The notes: a model not told the origin generated them from the letters alone. Shown: positions 8,003-16,911, counted from the first letter of the stretch. The stretch: 64,000 nt of DNA from Microbacterium sp. (GCF_017305435.1 NZ_JAFKIP010000006.1:372001-436000); one strand, 5' to 3'. A program made the numbers and translations.

Positions 8003-8842
8003 ATGCCACGGTTGCAGGTCGCGGGCGCGACGAGCGTCATCACAGGGGCCGCGAGCGGCATGGGCGCGGAGGTCGCGAGGCAGCTCGCGGCGCGAGGCGC
8101 GCGCATCGCGCTCGTGGACCGGAACGCCGACGGGCTCGCCGGCGTCGCGGCATCCCTCGCCGGCTCCGCGCACACGACGCACGTCGTCGACCTCACCGAC
8201 GACGCCGCGGTCGCTGCTCTCGCGGAGGAGATCGCGCTGGCGCATCCGCACGTGCAGACGCTCATCACGTGCGCGGGCTCGTCGATGCTCGGCGACATCG
8301 ACCAGCTGACGATGGAGGAGATGCGCTGGCTGATGGACGTGAACCTGTGGGGCACCGTCAACATCACGCAGGCGCTCCTGCCGGCGCTGCGCCGCTCCCC
8401 GGCGGCCCACATCACGCACCTGGTCTCGATCTACGGGCTCGCCGCGCCCGCCGGCCGCATCCCGTACGCGATGAGCAAGTACGCCGTGCGCGGCTTCACC
8501 GAGGCGCTCCGGCACGAGCTGGAGGGCTCGAGCGTCTCGGTGGGTGCGATCTATCCCGCGGGGGTCAAGACGGGAATCATCCTGCACGGACGCTACGCCG
8601 CGGCGATCGATCCCGCCGTCGCCCAGCGCGCCGCGCAGGCGCAGGCCGCGATGTACCACACCGAGCCGGTGGATGCCGCGGCGAAGATCGTCGAGGCCAT
8701 CGTGCGCCGCCGCGCGCGCACGATGGTCGGCCGCGAGGCGGGCCTGGTCGACGTCCTGACCCGCCTCACACCGACGCACTACTGGGCGGCGATGCGCCGC
8801 CCTCTGCGGGATGCCATCGACACGACCAGCCCGATCGGGTGA
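8003..8842 (+). CDS. short-chain dehydrogenase/reductase (SDR)
   Basis: 279 residues of classical SDR type: cofactor loop TGAASGMG near residue 13, the NAG-equivalent CAGS, the catalytic serine in LVSIYG, YAMSK as the YxxxK pair, and a C-terminal extension containing a substrate-binding region. ATG 8003 is preceded by GGGGCGAGG and begins directly with the Rossmann strand; the long open frame before it is antisense to another gene. Aspartate after the second strand (ALVDRN) suggests NAD+ preference. Substrate unknown; it stands alone between unrelated genes. Confidence 0.88.
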   Translation: MPRLQVAGATSVITGAASGMGAEVARQLAARGARIALVDRNADGLAGVAASLAGSAHTTHVVDLTDDAAVAALAEEIALAHPHVQTLITCAGSSMLGDIDQLTMEEMRWLMDVNLWGTVNITQALLPALRRSPAAHITHLVSIYGLAAPAGRIPYAMSKYAVRGFTEALRHELEGSSVSVGAIYPAGVKTGIILHGRYAAAIDPAVAQRAAQAQAAMYHTEPVDAAAKIVEAIVRRRARTMVGREAGLVDVLTRLTPTHYWAAMRRPLRDAIDTTSPIG

Positions 8843-8850
8843 TCCGTCGA

Positions 8851-9243
8851 TCAGGCGGGCTTGCTGTACCGGTCGGCGCTGAAGCCGATGATGAAGTAGC
8901 CGATCGGTGCGATGAGGAACAGCAGGAAGAACGAGAACACCGCCCCGTGGTCGAAGGCCCGGCCGACCCGGATCGCGACGATGATCGCGAAGACGACGTT
9001 CACGAGGGGGATCAGCGCCAGAAGTCCCCACCAGGCCGAATAGCCGGCGATCTTCACGAGGAAGAACCAGTTGACGATCGGGATCAGGGCGAGGATGCCC
9101 GGATAGCCGGCCTTCGTGAAGACCTTCCACATCGCGATCGCGAGCAGGATGTAGTACGCCAGTCCGATGATCGTTCCGGCGGTTCCGCCGAAAACGCTCT
9201 GCCACTGGTCGAGAGTCGTGTTGTCAACGTCCATGGCGCTCAT
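8851..9243 (-). CDS. DUF5684-like multi-pass membrane protein
   Basis: About 130 residues. Hydrophobic helices include AGTIIGLAYYILLAIAMW, PIVNWFFLVKIAG, WWGLLALIPLVNVVFAIIVAIRV and VFSFFLLFLIAPIGYFIIGF, so four membrane segments are likely. The GYPGILALIPIVNWFFLVKIAGYS-type central motif is characteristic of DUF5684 proteins. Starts at ATG 9243 or ATG 9234 are both possible and no ribosome-binding site separates them. Function unknown. Confidence 0.75.
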   Translation of the reverse strand: MSAMDVDNTTLDQWQSVFGGTAGTIIGLAYYILLAIAMWKVFTKAGYPGILALIPIVNWFFLVKIAGYSAWWGLLALIPLVNVVFAIIVAIRVGRAFDHGAVFSFFLLFLIAPIGYFIIGFSADRYSKPA

Positions 9244-9401
9244 GCTAGGGGGCGCCCGGCTCGCACGCATTCGTATCTTCATCCGACACGCCGCGTCACG
9301 GAATACCACGCGTCTCCCGCGAGAGCAACCCCCTGCCGACGTCGGCGGCCCCGCCGTATCGTCGTCGACGAACCACTCTTCTCCGACGAAAGGAGCGCGC
9401 A

Positions 9402-9605
9402 ATGGGAATCCTGGACGACGCCAAGGAAGCCGCCGAGACGGCGGGCCGCAAGATCAAGGAAGGCTTCGAGGACACCAAGGACCGCGTCGGCGACAAGATC
9501 GACGAAGTGAAGGCGGATGCCGAGGTGAAGAAGGCCGAGGCCGAGCGCGACTCCGTCGAGAAGCGCAACGAGGTCAAGGCGGATCTGCGCGGAGACAACG
9601 ACTGA
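9402..9605 (+). CDS. small hydrophilic stress-type protein (CsbD/LEA-like composition)
   Basis: 67 residues, almost half Lys/Glu/Asp: MGILDDAKEAAETAGRKIKE and repeating K-x-x-A-E patterns give an amphipathic, probably disordered or helical protein. There is no cysteine, tryptophan or membrane segment. AAGGAG 10 nt before the ATG makes the start firm, and two hairpins follow the stop. Such proteins are often induced by envelope or desiccation stress; that role is inferred from composition only. Confidence 0.75.
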   Translation: MGILDDAKEAAETAGRKIKEGFEDTKDRVGDKIDEVKADAEVKKAEAERDSVEKRNEVKADLRGDND

Positions 9606-9614
9606 CATCCTCTT

Positions 9615-9640
9615 GCGCCGGCTTCCTCCCTTGCCGGCGC
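9615..9640. terminator. hairpin after small hydrophilic protein gene
   Basis: Perfect 8-bp arms GCGCCGGC and GCCGGCGC with a 10-nt loop lie 10 bp after the stop of the 9402-9605 gene. There is no T-tract, so termination efficiency is uncertain. It lies in a convergent gap and could act on both strands. Confidence 0.4.
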
Positions 9641-9645
9641 TTCGC

Positions 9646-9677
9646 GAAGGGCCTCGGAGAGTACTCCGGGGCCTTTC
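9646..9677. terminator. second hairpin between convergent genes
   Basis: Arms GGCCTCGGAG and CTCCGGGGCC (one mismatch, 4-nt loop) are followed by TTTCT on the plus strand, making a plausible rho-independent terminator for 9402-9605. It probably also serves the opposing epimerase gene that ends at 9716. Confidence 0.55.
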
Positions 9678-9715
9678 TGCCGCGCGCGCTCAGGACGCCG
9701 CTGCTGCACCGACGC

Positions 9716-10675
9716 TCAGATCGCGGAGATCCGCCAGGATGCCGAGGTCTCCGCGCCGGGCTCGAGCACGATCAGTCCGGCGTCGTAGTCGTAGCGGTTC
9801 GCGTTGAAGGCATCCGGGGCGCACGTCATCGGCTCGACGGCGAGACCCGCGCGGTGGAACGGCTGGGTCGGGCCGCCCGGAAGGTCCGCCGTGTGCACCT
9901 GCACCCACGGGCATGCCGCATCCCACGTCATCTCGACGCCCGTGCCGGAGGGGTCGCTCAGCCGCACCGTGGCGAGGCCGTCGGCGGTGCGCTCCAGCGC
10001 GGTGTAGGCGTGGTCGATCTCGACGGCGCCGAGCACGCGCGCCGGGCGCGCGGCACGCCAGTCGAAGCGCTCCGGGTCGAACACGGCCACGTCGCGCAGC
10101 GCGACCGGCGAGAGCCGGTCCGATGTGACCTCGAGGACCTCGGCGGCGGGCAGCGTGAGCGTCCAGGTGTCGAGCGGGCCGGGCCCCGCGACGAGGTAGG
10201 GATGGGGGCCCGTGCCGAAGGGAGCGGCATCCTCGCTCTCGTTCACGGCGCGGACGGTCTGGACGAGCCCGTTCTCGTCGAGGGCGTAGGTCGTCTCCAC
10301 TCGCACGCGCCACGGGTAGGCCGTCTGGGGCTCGATGACGGCCGCGAGGGTGACGGAGGCATCCGTCTGCGCCGTCGCCACGAAGTCGAGCCAGGCGGCG
10401 AGGCCGTGCAGAGCGTGGCCGCGCTTCGGCTCGGTCAGGGCGAGCTCGAACTCCTCACCCGCGAACGCGTAGCGACCGTCGACGACGCGGTTCGGCCACG
10501 GCGCGAGGAGCGCACCACGGTAGCCGGGCCGGACCTCGTCGGCGTCGAACGGCACGACGAGGTCGCGTCCCTCGTGGCGCAGAGCGCGCAACGACGCGCC
10601 TATGCTCGCGATCTCGGCTTCGTACGCGCCCGCGCGCAGGATGAACGGAGTGCCGGAACGGGGGGTGGAGGTCAT
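9716..10675 (-). CDS. aldose 1-epimerase family protein (galactose mutarotase-like)
   Basis: 319 residues from ATG 10675. The fold is the beta-sandwich of galactose mutarotases, with catalytic histidines in KRGHALHG (about residue 84) and GTGPHPYL (about 165), a conserved Asp in EIDHAYTAL and the general-base Glu in LAVEPMTC. It would interconvert alpha and beta anomers of hexoses before phosphorylation. A GTG at 10705 gives a longer frame, but MTSTPRSGTPFILRAG is a more natural N-terminus. The preceding gene on this strand is a rhodanese and gives no functional hint. Confidence 0.88.
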   Translation of the reverse strand: MTSTPRSGTPFILRAGAYEAEIASIGASLRALRHEGRDLVVPFDADEVRPGYRGALLAPWPNRVVDGRYAFAGEEFELALTEPKRGHALHGLAAWLDFVATAQTDASVTLAAVIEPQTAYPWRVRVETTYALDENGLVQTVRAVNESEDAAPFGTGPHPYLVAGPGPLDTWTLTLPAAEVLEVTSDRLSPVALRDVAVFDPERFDWRAARPARVLGAVEIDHAYTALERTADGLATVRLSDPSGTGVEMTWDAACPWVQVHTADLPGGPTQPFHRAGLAVEPMTCAPDAFNANRYDYDAGLIVLEPGAETSASWRISAI

Positions 10676-10801
10676 CCCTCCATTCTCGTGGATGTCCGGC
10701 CGCACTTTCGTCGTCGCGGATCGTCATTATCCGAGCGCGGAGCGGCACCCTGCGCCGACGAAATCGCGCAACCAGGGGCTGAGCTCTGGGGCGGATGAGG
10801 A

Positions 10802-11650
10802 TCAGGGCGTGGGGCCGGTCGCGACGGCGCGGTCGGGCTGATTCGACCAGGCGCTCCACGATCCCGGATAGAGAGCCGCGTCGTAGCCGGCGACGGCGAG
10901 CGCGAGCACCTGCTGGGCGGCGCTCACTCCCGAGCCGCAGTACACGCCGACGGGCCCGTCCCCGAGGCCGAGCCCCGCGAAGCGCGCCCGCAGATCGTCG
11001 GCCGAGCGCAGGGTGCCGTCGGGGGCGAGATTCTCCGTCGTGGGTGCACTGAGCGCGCCGGGGATGTGCCCCGCGCGCGGGTCGAGCGGCTCGACCTCTC
11101 CGCGATAGCGCTCCCCCGCCCGCGCGTCGAGCAGGGTGGCGTCGGGGCGGGCGGCGAGGGCGGCGGCCTCCTCGGTCGTGAGCCGCGTCAGCGCGCCCGG
11201 GTGCAGCGTCACGCCGCCCGGCACGGGCTCCACGTCGCCGACCTCGAGCGGCAGCCCCGCGGAACGCCACGCGGCCAGGCCGCCGTCGAGCACGCGGGCG
11301 GTGGCCCCGGCATCCGTCAGCATCCACCACGCACGCGCCGCGCCCCAGCCCTTGTCGTCGTCATACACGACGACGACATCGCCGTCGTCGAGACCCCAGC
11401 GCCGGGCAGATGCCTCGAATGCCGCGGCGCTCGGCAGCGGATGCCTGCCCTCGGCCGGGGCGCCGTGCGCCGCGAGATCGCGCTCGAGGTCGACGTATAC
11501 CGCGCCGGGGATGTGCCCGTCGAGGTAGAGCGGGTGGCCGTCCGGGCCGCCGAGCCGCCAGCGCACGTCGAGGATGACGGGCGGGCGGGCGGCGCCGTCG
11601 CCGTGGAGAAGCGCGTCGAGTTCGTGCGGAGTGATCAGGTGACCTGTCAT
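10802..11650 (-). CDS. thiosulfate/3-mercaptopyruvate sulfurtransferase (two rhodanese domains)
   Basis: 282 residues, two rhodanese repeats. The inactive N-terminal repeat runs from VILDVRWRL to about 130 and contains the HIPGAVYVDLERDLA motif; the C-terminal repeat has LLDARAGERYRGEVEPLDPRAGHIPGA and the active-site loop CGSGVSA, whose cysteine carries the persulfide. The CGSGVSA loop is typical of the actinobacterial SseA/CysA group, but a thiosulfate or mercaptopyruvate donor cannot be told apart. Cytoplasmic, with no signal peptide. ATG 11650. Confidence 0.9.
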   Translation of the reverse strand: MTGHLITPHELDALLHGDGAARPPVILDVRWRLGGPDGHPLYLDGHIPGAVYVDLERDLAAHGAPAEGRHPLPSAAAFEASARRWGLDDGDVVVVYDDDKGWGAARAWWMLTDAGATARVLDGGLAAWRSAGLPLEVGDVEPVPGGVTLHPGALTRLTTEEAAALAARPDATLLDARAGERYRGEVEPLDPRAGHIPGALSAPTTENLAPDGTLRSADDLRARFAGLGLGDGPVGVYCGSGVSAAQQVLALAVAGYDAALYPGSWSAWSNQPDRAVATGPTP

Positions 11651-11743
11651 CTCTCGAAACTAGCGCGCGCCTCCCGTCGAGTTGTCAGCTGTGCCGGGAA
11701 CCGGACCCGCATTCCCCGCGCGAACGACAGCTGAACGACCCGC

Positions 11744-12331
11744 TCAGGCGCTCTTCTTCCGCGGGCGCCCGCGCCGGGGCTTCTCGGTGTCGAGCTCGAG
11801 GGCGAGGGCCTGGCGCGGCTGGGCGGCGAGGCGCTCGGCGACGTGGCCGAGCCAACGCACTTCGGATTCGGCGGTGAACAGCGCCGCCGACAGGGGCAGC
11901 GCCTCCACGCGAGAGGTCGGGTCGGTGACATCGACGGCGACATACTTCGCGCTCAGCTCATCGAACCGACGCTGCGACGCCGCCCGCTGCGTGCTGATCA
12001 TCGTCGCGACGTCGATGCCGGGGAGCGTCGCGGCGAGCGCAAGCTTCACGGCGAGCTCATCACGCGTGCCCGCCCGTTCGACCGGTGCGCTCCACCACGC
12101 GCGGACCTCCGCCGACCCGGCATCCGTGATGCGCCAGTACACGTGCCCCTGCTCGTCGACGTCGCCCTTCGCGACGAGACCGTCGCGCTCGAGCCGCTCG
12201 AGCGTGTTGTAGATCTGCCCCACGTTGAGGGGCCACGTCGAGCCCGTGCGGCGGTCGAACTCGGTGCGCAACTGGTATCCGTAGCAGGGGCCCTGATCGA
12301 GGATGGCCAGAAGGCTCTGTCGTATGGACAT
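11744..12331 (-). CDS. PadR family transcriptional regulator
   Basis: 195 residues from ATG 12331, which has GGGAG upstream. An N-terminal PadR winged helix (MSIRQSLLAILDQGPCYGYQ, NVGQIYNTLERLERDGLV, YWRITDAG) is followed by a helical C-terminal dimerisation domain (PadR/Vir type) and a basic tail (EKPRRGRPRKKSA) that could add AT-hook-like DNA contacts. In-frame codons upstream to 12409 lie in the probable promoter. PadR regulators usually control transport or stress genes; the FUSC membrane protein upstream on the same strand is the only candidate here. Confidence 0.9.
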   Translation of the reverse strand: MSIRQSLLAILDQGPCYGYQLRTEFDRRTGSTWPLNVGQIYNTLERLERDGLVAKGDVDEQGHVYWRITDAGSAEVRAWWSAPVERAGTRDELAVKLALAATLPGIDVATMISTQRAASQRRFDELSAKYVAVDVTDPTSRVEALPLSAALFTAESEVRWLGHVAERLAAQPRQALALELDTEKPRRGRPRKKSA

Positions 12332-12365
12332 CCGCGTCTCCCGTCCGACCCGGCGGGCATACCGA

Positions 12366-12400
12366 GTATCTGATTTCCGAGTATATGCATACAAGGAAAC
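12366..12400 (-). promoter_or_regulatory. candidate promoter of the padR-like gene with TATGCATA palindrome
   Basis: On the minus strand TATACT forms a good -10 element 42-47 bp before ATG 12331. The overlapping 8-bp palindrome TATGCATA and repeated GAGTAT steps make this the most A/T-rich spot in the gap, as expected for an autoregulated PadR promoter. No convincing -35 element is visible. Confidence 0.4.
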
Positions 12401-12523
12401 CGGACGCACGGCGAGACCACCCGATCACGGCGCCGAGTGCGCCCGCTATCTCCGAGTGCGCCGGATACCGACGGATGACAACCGGCGATCTCGGCAACAA
12501 CGAGCAGACTCGGCGCCGGTCAG

Positions 12524-13618
12524 TCACCCACGCTCGTCGCGCAGACGCACGGCGAGCGCGGCGATCGTTCCCACGACCGCGCCGACGAGCGTGTCGACGA
12601 CGCGTTCCAGGGCGAGCGCGGTGTTGGCGCCCTCGCCCGTCGCGGCTCCGATGATGAGCAGCACGAGCGGCGTGATGAAGACGAGCGCGAGCGCATAGTG
12701 CCGCACGACGGTGAGTTCGACCGCGACCTGCAGGGCGCCCAGCAGCAGCCCGAGCGCCCAGATGGGCAGGGGCAGCAGCGCGAGCCCGAGGTACACAGCC
12801 CCGCCGACGATCGTGCCGACGGTGCGATGGATGCCGCGAGCCGCCGCCGCGCGGCGACCCACCGGCATCCCGACGACGGCGAGCCCCGCGCAGATGATCC
12901 AGTACGAGCGCTCCGGGTCGATGAACGCCGCCGCGCCCACCCCGACTACCGCGACGATCGCGGCGCGGACGGCGAGGGTCTGCGCGACACCGTCCCATCG
13001 GCGCGGGAAGAGCGCACGAACGGGGCGCACCTGCTCATGCCGGTAACGCGGGAGGAGCAGCGGCAGCAGGACGAGGACGCACGCGAACGCAGAGGATGCC
13101 GCGACGACGGCCAGATACACCCATGGATCGACGACGCGGACGCCGCCGCGGACGGCGGTGACCTGCGCCGACAGGCCGTACACGAGGACGAAGAAGACGG
13201 GTCCGGGCGGACCCAGCGAGAACCATCCGGCGAGGCTCGCCGCGACGATCGTGAGCGCGAGACCGCCCACGAGGACGACGATCGTGCCGCCGCCCGCCGC
13301 GAGGACGCCCGCGGCGGCGCACGCGAACAGGGCGAGCGCCATGATCGGTGCGAACCGGGCGCGCTGGCGCGGGCGCAGCCAGCCGCCGTAGATGACCGTG
13401 AACGCGCCGCTCGCGGCGAGCAGGGCGATGTCGGCATGCCCCGTGAGGGCGAGCCCGACGATCGGCACGGCCATCGCGAGCCCCGATTGGATGGCGAGGG
13501 GCCACCGCCGCCCCGTCGACGGTCCGAAGGTCGTGAGACTCGTCACGAGGTGGGCCGCCTCCGCGCGCAGGCGCACGAGGAAGGGCGACGGACTCACCCC
13601 TCCATTGTCCCCCGTCAT
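12524..13618 (-). CDS. FUSC-family membrane protein
   Basis: About 364 residues. There are two clusters of membrane helices: residues about 40-170 (GLAMAVPIVGLALTG, IMALALFACAAAGVLA, IVVLVGGLALTIVAASLAG, VFFVLVYGLSAQV, WVYLAVVAASSAFACVLVLLPLLL) and about 215-355. The second has the fusaric acid resistance-type segment DPERSYWIICAGLAVVGMPVGRRAAAARGIHRTVGTIVGGA, typical of FUSC/YccS-like proteins. Members are proposed efflux proteins for aromatic acids. GTG 13597 is an alternative start, but the GGAGGG there directly abuts it. Substrate unknown. Confidence 0.85.
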   Translation of the reverse strand: MTGDNGGVSPSPFLVRLRAEAAHLVTSLTTFGPSTGRRWPLAIQSGLAMAVPIVGLALTGHADIALLAASGAFTVIYGGWLRPRQRARFAPIMALALFACAAAGVLAAGGGTIVVLVGGLALTIVAASLAGWFSLGPPGPVFFVLVYGLSAQVTAVRGGVRVVDPWVYLAVVAASSAFACVLVLLPLLLPRYRHEQVRPVRALFPRRWDGVAQTLAVRAAIVAVVGVGAAAFIDPERSYWIICAGLAVVGMPVGRRAAAARGIHRTVGTIVGGAVYLGLALLPLPIWALGLLLGALQVAVELTVVRHYALALVFITPLVLLIIGAATGEGANTALALERVVDTLVGAVVGTIAALAVRLRDERG

Positions 13619-13722
13619 CGACTGCGCAGGTCCCCGCCGGCACGTCAGCCGCGCCAGCACGGACGCCGACGGATGCCGCGACGCACAGCAATCGCGTAGC
13701 CTGCGCCGGTACCGTCGGGCGG

Positions 13723-14424
13723 GTGAGCACCGATGCACGAGAACTCCTGGTGACGACCGACGAGGGTGTCGCGAGCTTCTCCCCCGACCAGTTGCGCGCG
13801 ATGCGCGACGAGTTCCAGCGGTTCCTGCTGGAGTACCAGTTCGGGCTGCGCGAAGTCGAGACGAAGCTCGGCATCCTGCGTGACGAGTTCCTGCAGATGC
13901 ACGATTACAACCCCATCGAGCACGTCTCGAGCCGCGTGAAGACGGCCGACAGCCTCGTCGAGAAGGTCATCCGCAAGGGCGTCGAGCCGAGCTTCGACGC
14001 GATCCGGGCGGCGATCACCGACATCGCCGGCATCCGCGTCACGACGAGTTTCACGAAGGACGCCTACCGCCTCTTCGACCTCCTGACCGCCCAGGACGAC
14101 ATCACCATCCGCGCGGTCAAGGACTACATCGCCGAGCCGAAGGACAACGGGTACAAGAGCCTGCACGTCATCGTCGAGGTGCCGGTCTTCCTCTCCACGG
14201 GCCGCGTCGCCGTCGCCGTCGAAGTGCAGTTCCGCACGATCGCGATGGACTTCTGGGCGAGCCTCGAGCACAAGATCTACTACAAGTACGCCGGCGTCGT
14301 CCCCGACGGGCTCCTCACCGAGCTGAAGGATGCCGCGGACTCGGCCGCTCTGCTCGACGCGCGCATGGAGAGGCTGCACGGCCAGCTGCACGGGCCGGGC
14401 GCCGGCCCGATCCGCGCGGTCTGA
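13723..14424 (+). CDS. small alarmone synthetase (RelA/SpoT synthetase domain, GTP pyrophosphokinase)
   Basis: 233 residues consisting of one RelA/SpoT synthetase domain, without HD hydrolase, TGS or ACT domains. Diagnostic segments are SRVKTADSLVEKVIRKG (ATP site), ITDIAGIRVTTSFTKDAYRL, YIAEPKDNGYKSLHVIVEVP (GTP-binding G-loop and tyrosine) and VEVQFRTIAMDFWASLEHKIYYK. This is the layout of RelQ/RelP-type synthetases, which transfer pyrophosphate from ATP to GDP or GTP to give (p)ppGpp. GTG 13723 is the start. No partner gene or toxin-type neighbour is present, and a full-length Rel is expected elsewhere. Confidence 0.92.
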   Translation: MSTDARELLVTTDEGVASFSPDQLRAMRDEFQRFLLEYQFGLREVETKLGILRDEFLQMHDYNPIEHVSSRVKTADSLVEKVIRKGVEPSFDAIRAAITDIAGIRVTTSFTKDAYRLFDLLTAQDDITIRAVKDYIAEPKDNGYKSLHVIVEVPVFLSTGRVAVAVEVQFRTIAMDFWASLEHKIYYKYAGVVPDGLLTELKDAADSAALLDARMERLHGQLHGPGAGPIRAV

Positions 14425-14434
14425 CCGGCCGCGA

Positions 14435-15052
14435 TCAGCGTCGAGCGCGCAGCAGCTCGGCGAGCTGCGCGAGCTGCGTCTCGTCCTCGAGCGCCGAACC
14501 GACCGCGACGACCTTCACACCCGCGTCGAGGAATGCACCCGCATTGGCGGCGTCCATCCCGCCGGTCGCGATGAAGCGCACCTCGGGGAACGGTCCGCGG
14601 ATGTGCCGGAACCAGTCCGTGCCGAGCCACTGCGCGGGGAAGGCCTTCAGCCACGTCAGCCCGAGCGCGACCGCGCGCTGGACCTCCGACGGCGTCGACA
14701 CCCCCGGGAGGATCGGGATGCCGGCAGCCTGCGCCGCGCGGACGACCTCGGGGTCGAGCCCCGGCGAGACGAGATAGCCTGCGCCGGCATCCTGCGCGAC
14801 GGCGACCTGCTCGGCGCGGATGATCGTTCCCGCTCCGACGACCGCGCCGCGCTCACGACCGAGCCGGGCGACCTCACGGAGTGCTTCGACGTCGGCATCC
14901 GACTGGATCGTCACCTCGACGGAGTCGAGGCCGAGGTCCCACGCCGTCGTCGCGACGCGCACGGCGCGCTCCGCGCCGGCGCTGCGCAGGATCGCCATCA
15001 GCGGGGCGCCCGCGAAGGTCTCGGCGAAGAAGGGGGCGGTGTCGAGGGTCAT
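14435..15052 (-). CDS. eda: 2-dehydro-3-deoxy-6-phosphogluconate (KDPG) aldolase
   Basis: 205 residues of the class I KDPG/KHG aldolase family. Visible are LMAILRSAGAERAV, DSVEVTIQSD with the general-acid Glu, GAGTIIRAEQV, and TWLKAFPA, which holds the Schiff-base lysine. It splits KDPG into pyruvate and glyceraldehyde-3-phosphate, closing the uronate pathway. It is the last gene of the long leftward operon; its ATG overlaps the stop of the kinase gene (ATGA). Activity on 4-hydroxy-2-oxoglutarate is also possible in the family. Confidence 0.92.
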   Translation of the reverse strand: MTLDTAPFFAETFAGAPLMAILRSAGAERAVRVATTAWDLGLDSVEVTIQSDADVEALREVARLGRERGAVVGAGTIIRAEQVAVAQDAGAGYLVSPGLDPEVVRAAQAAGIPILPGVSTPSEVQRAVALGLTWLKAFPAQWLGTDWFRHIRGPFPEVRFIATGGMDAANAGAFLDAGVKVVAVGSALEDETQLAQLAELLRARR

Positions 15053-16023
15053 GCGCGGTCGCTTTCGGTGAGGGCGGTGCCCGGAAGGAAGGGTGTGGAT
15101 GCCGCGTCGGGGAAGTCCGCCGTCGTGGCCAGGGTGAGAGCAGCGCGGTCATGGCCGGCCTGCAGGCGCTCGGCGAGGGGCGCCCCGGACAGACGCCCGA
15201 CGAGGTACCCGCCGGCGAACGCGTCGCCCGCCCCCACCGCCTCGACGACGTCGATGCGGTGGGCGCGCACGAACTGCTCGTCGGCGCCGGCGAACACGGT
15301 CGCACCGACGTCGCCGTCCTTGACGACGACCTCGGCCACGTGCGGCAGCAGTGCGCGGATGTCGGCCGCCGCCCCAGCGCCCCACAGCGTCTCGGCCTCG
15401 TCACGGCCGACGAAGACGATGTCGGCGCGGCGCGCGAGATCGAGCAGCACGGGTGCGGCCTCCGCCGCCGGCCACAGCGCGGCACGATGGTTGACGTCGA
15501 AGCTCACGGGTATGCCGACCGAGCGCGCCCGCGCGATGAGCGCGTCGAGGAAGGAGGGCGCCGTGCCGCCGTGCGGCGAACGGCCGAGGGCCGCGGTGAT
15601 CCCCGAGACGTGCACGACGGAGACGTCGTCGAGGCTGACGGCCTCGGCATCCGCGGGTGAGAGGTGCGCAGCCGCCGAGCCGTCGCGGTAGTAGTGCACG
15701 CCCCGTCCGGGGTCTTTGACATACAGGCCGGTGCGGTGTGCGGCATCCACGATCACCGGTGTCACGTCGACGCCGCGTGCGGCGATGCGCGCGCACACGC
15801 GGCGCCCGAGCGGATCGTCGCCGACGCGCGACAGCCAGCGGGCCCGCTGACCCATCGCCGCGACGTGCGCGGCGACATTGGACTCGGCGCCGCCCGCGTC
15901 GATGCGGAACGTCTCGGCACCCTCCACCGGCTCGGCGTCGAGGGGCGTGACGACCGCCATCGTCTCGCCGGCGGCCAGCAGGACTCCGGAGAGAAGTGCG
16001 CCGGGCAGCACGCCGCTCGTCAC
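15049..16023 (-). CDS. 2-keto-3-deoxygluconate kinase (PfkB family)
   Basis: 324 residues. Ribokinase/PfkB signature 1 appears as DAGGAESNVAAHVAAMG and signature 2 as VEAVGAGDAFAGGYLVG, with the catalytic Asp in GAGD. The start is a GTG that overlaps the KduI stop (GTGA); the large open frame upstream is antisense noise. Position between KduI and KDPG aldolase makes KDG phosphorylation to KDPG the most economical role. Other PfkB substrates cannot be excluded by sequence alone. Confidence 0.9.
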   Translation of the reverse strand: MTSGVLPGALLSGVLLAAGETMAVVTPLDAEPVEGAETFRIDAGGAESNVAAHVAAMGQRARWLSRVGDDPLGRRVCARIAARGVDVTPVIVDAAHRTGLYVKDPGRGVHYYRDGSAAAHLSPADAEAVSLDDVSVVHVSGITAALGRSPHGGTAPSFLDALIARARSVGIPVSFDVNHRAALWPAAEAAPVLLDLARRADIVFVGRDEAETLWGAGAAADIRALLPHVAEVVVKDGDVGATVFAGADEQFVRAHRIDVVEAVGAGDAFAGGYLVGRLSGAPLAERLQAGHDRAALTLATTADFPDAASTPFLPGTALTESDRA

Positions 16024-16865
16024 TTCAGGTCGGTGACGGGGGCGGCGTCCATGTCGTCGAATGCCTGGTTCTCCCCCGCCATCGCCCACACGAACGAGTA
16101 TGCCGCGGTGCCGACGCCGGAGTGCAGCGACCACGACGGCGAGATGACGGCCTGACGGTCGGCGACGACGAGGTGGCGGGTCTCCTCCCGCTCGCCGAGG
16201 AGGTGGATGACGCGCGCGTCCTCGGGCACATCGAAATACAGGTAGCACTCGGTGCGACGGTCGTGCGTGTGCGCCGGCATGGTGTTCCACATCGAACCGG
16301 GGTGGAGCTGCGTGACGCCCATCACGATCTGGCAGCTGCGGATGCCGTTCTCGTGGATGTACTGGTTGAGGGTGCGGCGGTTGCTCGTCAGCTGGTCGCC
16401 GAGCTCGCGGACGGTGCCCTCGCCCGGGCGGACGAGCTGAGTCGGGTACGTGGTGTGCGCCGGCGCCGAGAAGAGGTAGAAGAACGCGCCGTCCGACCCG
16501 TCGGCATCCAGGAACCGGACGTCGCGCACGCCGCGGCCGAGGTAGAGGCACGCGCCGTTCACGAGCTCGTAGGTCTCGCCGTCGGCGATGACCGCGCCCG
16601 TGTCGCCGACGTTGACGATGCCGAGCTCGCGGTGCTCGAGGAAGTGGTCGCTGCGGATCTCCGGGTACCCCGTGAGGACGAGTTCGTCGCCCGCGGGCAC
16701 GGCGCCGCCGAGGACGATCCGGTCGTGGTGTGTGTAGGTCAGGCGGATCTCGCCCGGCACGAACACGTCGTCGACGAGGTACGTTTCGCGTAGCTGCGCC
16801 GTCGTCATCCCCGGGATCTGGGCGGGGTTCGTGGCGTAGCGCTGCGGGATGTGCTGCTCGGTCAT
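16020..16865 (-). CDS. kduI: 5-dehydro-4-deoxy-D-glucuronate isomerase (KduI)
   Basis: 281 residues, the usual KduI length. Two cupin halves are present; the metal-site region MPAHTHDRRTECYLYFDV carries the His-x-His...Glu ligands expected for zinc. The N-terminal RYATNPAQIPGMTTAQLRETYLV is highly characteristic. It isomerises 4-deoxy-L-threo-5-hexosulose uronate, the spontaneous product of unsaturated uronates released by lyases and GH88, to 3-deoxy-D-glycero-2,5-hexodiulosonate. AAGGAGAACCC gives a strong ribosome-binding site. Confidence 0.95.
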   Translation of the reverse strand: MTEQHIPQRYATNPAQIPGMTTAQLRETYLVDDVFVPGEIRLTYTHHDRIVLGGAVPAGDELVLTGYPEIRSDHFLEHRELGIVNVGDTGAVIADGETYELVNGACLYLGRGVRDVRFLDADGSDGAFFYLFSAPAHTTYPTQLVRPGEGTVRELGDQLTSNRRTLNQYIHENGIRSCQIVMGVTQLHPGSMWNTMPAHTHDRRTECYLYFDVPEDARVIHLLGEREETRHLVVADRQAVISPSWSLHSGVGTAAYSFVWAMAGENQAFDDMDAAPVTDLK

Positions 16866-16911
16866 GGGTTCTCCTTCTCGAGGGGTATGCGGGGTCGTAG
16901 GTGGGGGCGCG

